A stretch of 64,000 nt of DNA, taken from an uncultured Christensenellaceae bacterium (GTDB taxonomy: Bacteria > Bacillota > Clostridia > Christensenellales > Borkfalkiaceae). Where the stretch lies: contig CAJUJO010000001.1 of assembly GCA_910586675.1 (NCBI GenBank), forward strand, positions 87,917 through 151,916. The letters run 5' to 3'. Position 1 is the first letter of the stretch, and the number at the start of each line of letters is the position of its first letter. The notes under the pieces were generated by a model. It did no database searches. It was not told the DNA's origin and was given only the letters and a program-made list of their open reading frames with translations. The translations under genes were made by a program, and so were the position numbers. Shown piece after piece: positions 59,030 through 64,000 of this stretch.

Positions 59030-60268
59030 ATGGTTGCAACCAAAACTTTGAAAAACGGCGTGCGCGTCGTCGTCAAGCGCATGGAAGGGCTTTTGTCCGT
59101 TACGATGGGCGTGCTCGTCGGAACGGGGGCGGCGTTCGAGACGGACAAAGAGGACGGCATTTCCCACTTTATCGAACACATGCAGTTTAAGGGCACGGAA
59201 AAGCGGACGGCGTTCGGGATCTCCGACGCGTTCGACGCGCTCGGCGCACAGGTCAACGCGTTTACGGGCAAGGATCTGACCTGTTATTATGCGAAGGCAA
59301 CTTCCGACCACGCGGAAGAAGCGTTCGATCTGCTCGCCGATCTCTTCTTGAACAGTACCTTTCCCGAAGAGGAGATGGAGCGGGAAAAGGGCGTGGTACT
59401 CGAAGAGATCAACATGGACGAGGATTCGCCCGAAGATCTTTGCCTCGACCTCCTATCCCGCGCGGCGTTCGGGAACAAAAATTACGGCAGGAATATTTTA
59501 GGCCCCGCCGAGAATGTAAAGGGATTTACGCGGGAGGATCTGTTCGCCTATAAAAAGGAGCGGTACTGCCCCGGAAACATCGTCGTGTCTTTTGCGGGGA
59601 ATATCGACGTCGCGCTCGCGGAAGAGCTCGCCGAACGATATTTCGGCGCAATGAAGCCCGCGCCGGTTTGCAGCCGCGAAAAAAAGATCGATTGGTCAAG
59701 CGGAAATATGTTCCGTGAAAAGAAGATAGAACAGGCGCATTTCGCGTTCGGTTTTCCCGCGGTCGAACGGGAGAATCCCGCGTTCTACGCCACGCAGGTC
59801 ATGAACGCCGTGCTGGGCGGCGGCATGAGTTCCCGTCTCTTCAAGAAGGTGCGCGAGGAAATGGGGCTCGCCTATTCGGTGTATTCCTATTCCTCCCACT
59901 ATGCCGAAACGGGACTTTTGACGGTGTACGCGGGCGTCAATCCCAAAAAGGCGGAGGAGGCGGCGCGCGCCGTCCTTTCCGTCATCGAAGAGCTCAAACA
60001 AAAGGGCGTTTCCGAAGAAGAGTTTCTCCGCGGCAGGGAGCAAATGAAATCGGGCTCGATCTTTTCGCAGGAGAACACTTCCTCGCAGATGCTGCTGTAC
60101 GGGAAACAGATGCTGTATACGGGCGAAGTGTACGACTTTGAAAAGAAGATGGCGGAACTTTCCGCTTTGACGCGCGGCGACGTCATGGAGGCAATCGCGC
60201 AGAATTTCGATTTTTCACGCGTTGCGGTTTCCAGCGTCGGCAACCTCAAAAAGGCGATCGCCGTTTAA
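59030..60268 (+). CDS. M16-family zinc peptidase
   Basis: A 412-residue processing-peptidase-like protein. The inverted zinc motif is HFIEHMQFKG (HxxEH, about residues 44-53), with the distal Glu in EKGVVLEEINMDEDSPED. The C-terminal half has GGGMSSRLFKKVREEMGLAYSVYS with the substrate-binding Arg and Tyr. The usual LFKGT reads QFKGT. AAGGAGA sets the start at 59030. Such enzymes degrade or process peptides in the cytoplasm. The long structured upstream region is described separately. Confidence 0.92.
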   Translation: MVATKTLKNGVRVVVKRMEGLLSVTMGVLVGTGAAFETDKEDGISHFIEHMQFKGTEKRTAFGISDAFDALGAQVNAFTGKDLTCYYAKATSDHAEEAFDLLADLFLNSTFPEEEMEREKGVVLEEINMDEDSPEDLCLDLLSRAAFGNKNYGRNILGPAENVKGFTREDLFAYKKERYCPGNIVVSFAGNIDVALAEELAERYFGAMKPAPVCSREKKIDWSSGNMFREKKIEQAHFAFGFPAVERENPAFYATQVMNAVLGGGMSSRLFKKVREEMGLAYSVYSYSSHYAETGLLTVYAGVNPKKAEEAARAVLSVIEELKQKGVSEEEFLRGREQMKSGSIFSQENTSSQMLLYGKQMLYTGEVYDFEKKMAELSALTRGDVMEAIAQNFDFSRVAVSSVGNLKKAIAV

Positions 60269-60283
60269 CGGCGCTTAAAGGTT

Positions 60284-60787
60284 ATGGCTACGAAAGATTT
60301 TGCGCGTGCGGAGGGATTTCCGCCCGCGTACGGCGCGGACAGCGCGCTTCTGATTTTAGGCAGTTTTCCTTCCGTGAAGAGCCGCGCGGTCAATTTTTAT
60401 TACGGCAATCGGCAAAACCGATTTTGGAAAACGGTGTGCGGTTACTTCGGCGAAGTTGTGCCCGAATGCATTGAAGGGAAAAAAGAGTTTCTTCTTCGCC
60501 GCAAAATCGCGCTGTGGGACGTGATCGTCAGTTGCGAAATCGTCGGCTCGTCCGACGCGCTCATTCGCGGCGAAACGGTCGCCGACGTTCCCGCGCTGCT
60601 GAACGTCTGCCCCGTGAAAAAAATTTTTTGCAACGGGGCCAAATCGTACGCGCTCTTTGCGGAGCGCTTCCCGAAGCTGCTGCCCATGACGGATAAACTT
60701 CCGTCCACGTCGCCCGCAAATCCGCATTTTTCGCAAGCGGTCTGGTATTCGGCACTGGACGGCGTATTCAAAGGAGAAAACGTATGA
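60284..60787 (+). CDS. DNA-deoxyinosine glycosylase (UDG family 6)
   Basis: A 167-residue uracil-DNA-glycosylase-fold enzyme. LILGSFPSVKSRAVNFYYGNRQNRFW is the hallmark of the hypoxanthine-DNA glycosylase group, with the catalytic Asn in YYGNRQNRFW. KIFCNGAKSYALF and SPANPHFS follow. In the family it removes hypoxanthine formed by adenine deamination. No strong ribosome site is seen after the M16 stop 15 nt earlier. It overlaps the alkD-like gene by 4 nt, so the two form a base-repair pair. Confidence 0.88.
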   Translation: MATKDFARAEGFPPAYGADSALLILGSFPSVKSRAVNFYYGNRQNRFWKTVCGYFGEVVPECIEGKKEFLLRRKIALWDVIVSCEIVGSSDALIRGETVADVPALLNVCPVKKIFCNGAKSYALFAERFPKLLPMTDKLPSTSPANPHFSQAVWYSALDGVFKGENV

Positions 60788-61452
60788 CGTACGAAGAAAT
60801 GCTTGAACGGCTCTTTGCCCATGCAGACGAAGGCTACCGTGCCTTTCACGGAAAGCTGTTGAAAAATCCCTCAATCAAGCTCATCGGCGTGCGCATGCCC
60901 GTCTTGCGCGCGCTCGCAAAGGAATGGAAAAAGGAGCTTGGTAATATCCTTACGTTTCCCGACGAATATTACGAGGTTACCTTTCTAAAATGTGCCTGCG
61001 CGGGAATGCTTCCCTTTCGGGAATTTACCGCCGTAATCGACGGGCTCGTTCCGCTCCTCGATAACTGGGCGACCTGCGATTGCTTTACCGCGCCCTGTAT
61101 TGCAAAGAACCGCGAAGCCTTTCTTCCCTACATACAAAAATATCTTGCGGACGAAAGGGAGTTCGTCCGCCGTTATGCCCTCGTAACGCTACTTCACTAT
61201 TACGTTGAGAAGGAGTATCTTCCGCTCGTTTATGCAAGCGTGCGCACGTGTACGGATGAGCAGTATTACGTCATGATGGCGGCGGCATGGCTTGTCGCCG
61301 AGGTCGCCGTAAAATATTACGACGACGGAAAGAGTTGGTTGAAAGAAAAATGTTTCAGCCTCGGGATTCACAACCGTGCGATCCAAAAGGCGCGGGAAAG
61401 CTTTCGCTTAAGCAAGGAACAAAAAGAGGAGTTAAAAAAGCTCAGACGCTGA
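60784..61452 (+). CDS. AlkD-like DNA alkylation repair glycosylase
   Basis: A 222-residue all-helical HEAT-repeat protein. GVRMPVLRALAKEWKKE, LDNWATCDCFTAP with the family's Asp and Trp, and REFVRRYALVTLLHYY match the AlkD family, whose members excise bulky or positively charged alkylated bases without base flipping. It is coupled to the deoxyinosine glycosylase gene, giving a two-gene base-excision module downstream of the M16 peptidase. Confidence 0.88.
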   Translation: MTYEEMLERLFAHADEGYRAFHGKLLKNPSIKLIGVRMPVLRALAKEWKKELGNILTFPDEYYEVTFLKCACAGMLPFREFTAVIDGLVPLLDNWATCDCFTAPCIAKNREAFLPYIQKYLADEREFVRRYALVTLLHYYVEKEYLPLVYASVRTCTDEQYYVMMAAAWLVAEVAVKYYDDGKSWLKEKCFSLGIHNRAIQKARESFRLSKEQKEELKKLRR

Positions 61453-61467
61453 ATTTTTCGAAAAGGG

Positions 61468-61529
61468 TTGACAATTTTTTTCGGTTGGTATACAATAAGA
61501 AAAAATTCGATTGCTCCGTTTGCGGAGCG
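61468..61529 (+). promoter_or_regulatory. Promoter and 5'-UTR hairpin of acpP
   Basis: TTGACA (61468-61473), 17 nt, TACAAT (61491-61496). GCTCCG-TTTG-CGGAGC forms a hairpin in the leader, about 10 nt before the ribosome site. Confidence 0.8.
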
Positions 61530-61542
61530 CCACGGAGGAATT

Positions 61543-61770
61543 ATGTTTGAGAAAGTTTGCAAAATGCTTGCCGACCAGCTCGGCATTGCGGCGGATATCA
61601 TTAAGCCCGAACAGGAAGTCGTTAAGGATCTCGGCGCCGACTCGCTCGACGTCGTGGAGCTGATGATGGCGCTTGAGGACGAATACGGCATCACCCTTCC
61701 CGAAGGCGACGTGGAAAACATCAAGACGGTGCAGGACATCGTGAATATGCTGGAAAATTTGCAGAAATAA
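61543..61770 (+). CDS. acpP: Acyl carrier protein
   Basis: Carries growing acyl chains in fatty acid synthesis on the phosphopantetheine at Ser36 of GADSLDVVELMMALED. At 75 residues it has the family size and strongly acidic helices. CGGAGGA sets the start at 61543. It has its own promoter and terminator and no other fatty-acid genes next to it. Confidence 0.95.
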   Translation: MFEKVCKMLADQLGIAADIIKPEQEVVKDLGADSLDVVELMMALEDEYGITLPEGDVENIKTVQDIVNMLENLQK

Positions 61771-61771
61771 A

Positions 61772-61803
61772 AAGAAACCCGCTCGGACAAGAGCGGGTTT
61801 CTT
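61772..61803. terminator. Terminator between acpP and the convergent membrane gene
   Basis: AAGAAACCCGCTC pairs with GAGCGGGTTTCTT. Confidence 0.9.
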
Positions 61804-61808
61804 ATATT

Positions 61809-62492
61809 TTAGTTATGCCGCTTTTTCATTCTTTGGGCGACTACAATCATATATACGCCCGTTGCGATCATCAGCAGTCTCACGAGCGATCCCGTCGTAA
61901 GAAATACCGTTCGGGCGGTTGTAAGGCTCGCGTCGATTTTGATGAGAACGGCGTTTTGCAGGACGAGGAGCGAAGCGGCGCAGTCGCACAGAGAAAGGAA
62001 TTTACCCGACGCAATGAGCGGGTTTTCCCGTTCGCTTACCGTGCGGATATTTTTTGCGGTGTTGTAAATTGCAAAACCGAGCCGTACAAACAGATAAATC
62101 GAGTTGATGTAAATGAGCGCGTCGAAATATTTCGGAGGGTAGTTGTTGCGAATATCTCCGCCCGTCATGATAACGATTTCTTCTGCAATAACGAGCGAAA
62201 GGACGATCGACAATATCCCGCACGTTAAAAATGCGCGTCGTTTTTCTTCGTAACTGGCGGGCGCGTAACGGCCGAATTTTCCTTTCAAGCTGTACCCCAG
62301 CACGACGGCGCGCGCCGCCGCGAGAATGGCGAAATAGGAAAGAAGCGCGGAGTACCATTTTGCGCCGTCTATCGCGCAGAACACGGCATAAAGTACAATA
62401 AAGCAAATATTGGTAAACAGCCCGCCCGCGGTAAATAGCAGGGCGCGCTTGTCGTAATCCTTTATGGCGTGTTTCAGCGTCCGAACGTTCAT
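61809..62492 (-). CDS. Multi-pass membrane protein of unknown function
   Basis: A 227-residue protein with about six membrane segments and short, basic cytoplasmic loops (KGKFGRYAPASYEEKRRAF). No family is recognised. On the minus strand TAATAT is followed by six bases and then the ATG with no Shine-Dalgarno, again the leaderless pattern, although no good -35 is visible. It converges with acpP and shares the terminator. Confidence 0.65.
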   Translation of the reverse strand: MNVRTLKHAIKDYDKRALLFTAGGLFTNICFIVLYAVFCAIDGAKWYSALLSYFAILAAARAVVLGYSLKGKFGRYAPASYEEKRRAFLTCGILSIVLSLVIAEEIVIMTGGDIRNNYPPKYFDALIYINSIYLFVRLGFAIYNTAKNIRTVSERENPLIASGKFLSLCDCAASLLVLQNAVLIKIDASLTTARTVFLTTGSLVRLLMIATGVYMIVVAQRMKKRHN

Positions 62493-62619
62493 TTGCTCAT
62501 ATTATGCGCGCGCGCTTTTGTTTATTCTTTCGTATACGTTGCATTTATTATACCTTCGACACGTGAAAGTATTATGACCGCAGCGTGAAAATGCCGTCAT
62601 GTTACGGGCGGATAATGCG

Positions 62620-63678
62620 TCATTCTCCAAAGAATTTTTTATTGTAAACAACGGATGGGTGTTTGGGAAATATAGCTTCGGCTTTTTTATGGCATTCGAG
62701 CGCGCGCGCTTTTTCTCCGAGTTCGTAATAACAGCAGGTAAGTTGAAGCAGGGGAACGAGCGTGCGTGCGGTCGGTTCTTCGAAGTCGCCGTCCTGCGCG
62801 TGATCGCGGCAGGTAAGCGCACCTTCATACCAGAATATCGCTTCCCGCAGTTTATGTTCTTGGCGGAATAAATCGGCGAGGGAAACGAGAACGCCCGCCC
62901 GCGGTTCCCCGTATAAAAAACTTTGCACAAGCGCGCGCTTCGCCCCTTCGGGATCCTTTCGGTCGGCGCGGCATTGCGCGAGGATTTTACACGCTTCTAT
63001 CTTGTTTACATACCAGCCGTCGCCGCGCAGCATTTCCGTGAGCACTGCCTCCGCTTCAGTATATAATCGGTTGTAATACAATTCCCGTCCGTAATAAAAG
63101 AGGTCGCGTCCGCCGAGCGGTTCTTCTGCCGCCCATTTCTGATAGATATGAAGATTGCGCGCACCGCGCGGTTTTGCGCTTCCGAGATGTTGTACGCGGA
63201 AGTCGGAAAATACGATTTTTCCGCTCGGCGGAATACACTCGTGCACCCGTCCCTGCCAGCGAAGTCCCGCTTCTCGACGAACCAACCGTTCCCGCTGAAA
63301 GGTCAAAGTTGCGGATTTTGCGGAATTTGCCGCAACGTCATATGCGCACATGACCACGTCCGGCAACTCCTTTGCAAGGGAGCGTTTCAGCAGCGGAAGT
63401 TTTTCCGCCTGTTCACGGTCTACGAAATCGTCGGCGTCCAGCCACATGATATAATCTCCCGCCGCTTTGGAAAAGGAGAAATTTCTTGCCGCCGCGAAGT
63501 CGTCGGTCCAAGGGAAAGAGAAAATTTTATCGGTATATTGCGCGGCGATTTCGCGCGTTTTATCCGTCGAGCCCGTATCGGTAATCACGATTTCGTCGAC
63601 ATAATTGTTAATGCTGCCCAGACACCGCGCAAGTACGTTCTCTTCGTCTTTTACGATCATGCAGAGCGATATTTTCAT
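62620..63678 (-). CDS. Family 2 glycosyltransferase with TPR-like C-terminus
   Basis: A 352-residue GT2 enzyme. ISLCMIVKDEENVLARCLGS opens the GT-A fold, with VITDTGSTDKT and the metal-binding MWLDADDFVDREQAE. The segment LRWQGRVHE matches a GT2 subgroup that is often fused to TPRs. From about residue 190 to the end, helical repeats with the TPR look follow (AEAVLTEMLRGDGWYVNKIE, LLQLTCCYYELGEKARALEC). Acceptor unknown; it could modify a wall polymer or a peptide. AAGAGG lies upstream of the ATG. Confidence 0.88.
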   Translation of the reverse strand: MKISLCMIVKDEENVLARCLGSINNYVDEIVITDTGSTDKTREIAAQYTDKIFSFPWTDDFAAARNFSFSKAAGDYIMWLDADDFVDREQAEKLPLLKRSLAKELPDVVMCAYDVAANSAKSATLTFQRERLVRREAGLRWQGRVHECIPPSGKIVFSDFRVQHLGSAKPRGARNLHIYQKWAAEEPLGGRDLFYYGRELYYNRLYTEAEAVLTEMLRGDGWYVNKIEACKILAQCRADRKDPEGAKRALVQSFLYGEPRAGVLVSLADLFRQEHKLREAIFWYEGALTCRDHAQDGDFEEPTARTLVPLLQLTCCYYELGEKARALECHKKAEAIFPKHPSVVYNKKFFGE

Positions 63679-63769
63679 ACGGCGAACCTCTTATCTTTTT
63701 ATAATGATATGATTGTGCGAGCCGTTTGTTGCTTGGACGTAGGTTATTTTAATTTCGCGGTAAAAATCC

Positions 63770-63798
63770 TTGCATTTTTTTTTCGATTGGTGTATGAT
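63770..63798 (+). promoter_or_regulatory. Promoter of tRNA-Arg
   Basis: TTGCAT (63770-63775), 17 nt, TATGAT (63793-63798), 26 nt before the tRNA. Confidence 0.7.
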
Positions 63799-63824
63799 TG
63801 TCAATAGTTGAATTATTTTGAAAT

Positions 63825-63899
63825 GCTTCCGTAGTTAAATGGATATAACAGCCCCCTCCTAAGGGGCCGTTCCGGGTTCGATTCCCAGCGGGAGTACCA
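63825..63899 (+). tRNA. tRNA-Arg (anticodon CCT)
   Basis: The cloverleaf folds by eye: acceptor GCTTCCG with CGGGAGT, anticodon stem GCCCC and GGGGC around loop CTCCTAA (anticodon CCT, codon AGG), T loop GGGTTCGATTCCC, discriminator A and encoded CCA (63897-63899). It stands alone with a promoter and a strong terminator. The acceptor stem has two G-T pairs. Confidence 0.95.
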
Positions 63900-63900
63900 A

Positions 63901-63940
63901 ACAGCGGCTTGATTTATTTTCAAATCAAGCCGCTGTTTTT
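63901..63940 (+). terminator. Terminator after tRNA-Arg
   Basis: A perfect 15-bp stem, ACAGCGGCTTGATTT with AAATCAAGCCGCTGT, then TTTT. Confidence 0.95.
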
Positions 63941-64000
63941 GTCGTTTTACATTTCAAGTTTTTTTAATTTAAGATGATTTATGTATATCTGGTTTTGCCG

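Overview
The window looks like the chromosome of a Gram-positive Bacillota bacterium of the class Clostridia. The evidence is an L10-leader RNA ahead of rplJ-rplL, a leucine T-box ahead of leuA, a large Alu-domain-containing SRP RNA, HPr kinase, MutS2, QueH, an Mn-type (yybP-ykoY-like) leader, lipoproteins with lipoboxes, and sigma-A-like promoters that are nearly all TTGACA-17-TATAAT. GC-rich codons and InlB-type repeats would suit an uncultured gut lineage such as Christensenellales, but that placement is inference only.

Layout. 1-2640: ribosomal stalk operons rplK-rplA and rplJ-rplL. 2684-9612: envelope and unknown genes, then ruvX fused to a DUF1292 domain, and a Fur-family regulator with its own box. 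9838-17760: one giant secreted repeat protein of 2640 residues. 17842-22096: T-box-leuA, pdxS, pdxT and queH. 22122-26747: two look-alike modules in which a small XRE regulator faces a divergent envelope gene and its operator fills the promoter spacer, with an M18 aminopeptidase and a riboswitch-SPFH gene between them. 26862-34749: SRP RNA, Mrp/NBP35 ATPase, a DUF1508 protein, two flavoproteins and a GH43-like lipoprotein.

34819-41903: tmcAL, whose start codon is the integration site of a 5.9-kb AT-richer integrative element. A 25-bp direct repeat marks both ends. The element carries an integrase, an excisionase-like protein, a tyrosine-recombinase-like protein lacking the box I arginine (a candidate repressor), a P-loop protein, a Lar-like protein, small membrane proteins and an orphan Phd/YefM-like antitoxin. 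An identical 13-mer occurs in front of several of its transcription units.

42024-45001: pta-ackA and yceD-rpmF. 46049-48849: copper module csoR-copA with copZ fused to copA. 49238-58018: ArsR-family gene and a tightly overlapping run uvrC, HAD phosphatase, hprK, U32 peptidase, mutS2. 58078-63899: deacetylase-like protein, M16 peptidase, two base-excision repair genes, acpP, a membrane protein, a glycosyltransferase and tRNA-Arg(CCT).

The most distinctive signals are the tmcAL element with its probable regulon, a set of genes whose -10 box sits exactly 6 nt before the ATG with no Shine-Dalgarno (leaderless candidates), two gene fusions that keep an internal ribosome binding site and start for the second domain, a copper ATPase with DKTAT in place of DKTGT, and a ~187-residue repeat in the giant secreted protein that I cannot assign to a family.
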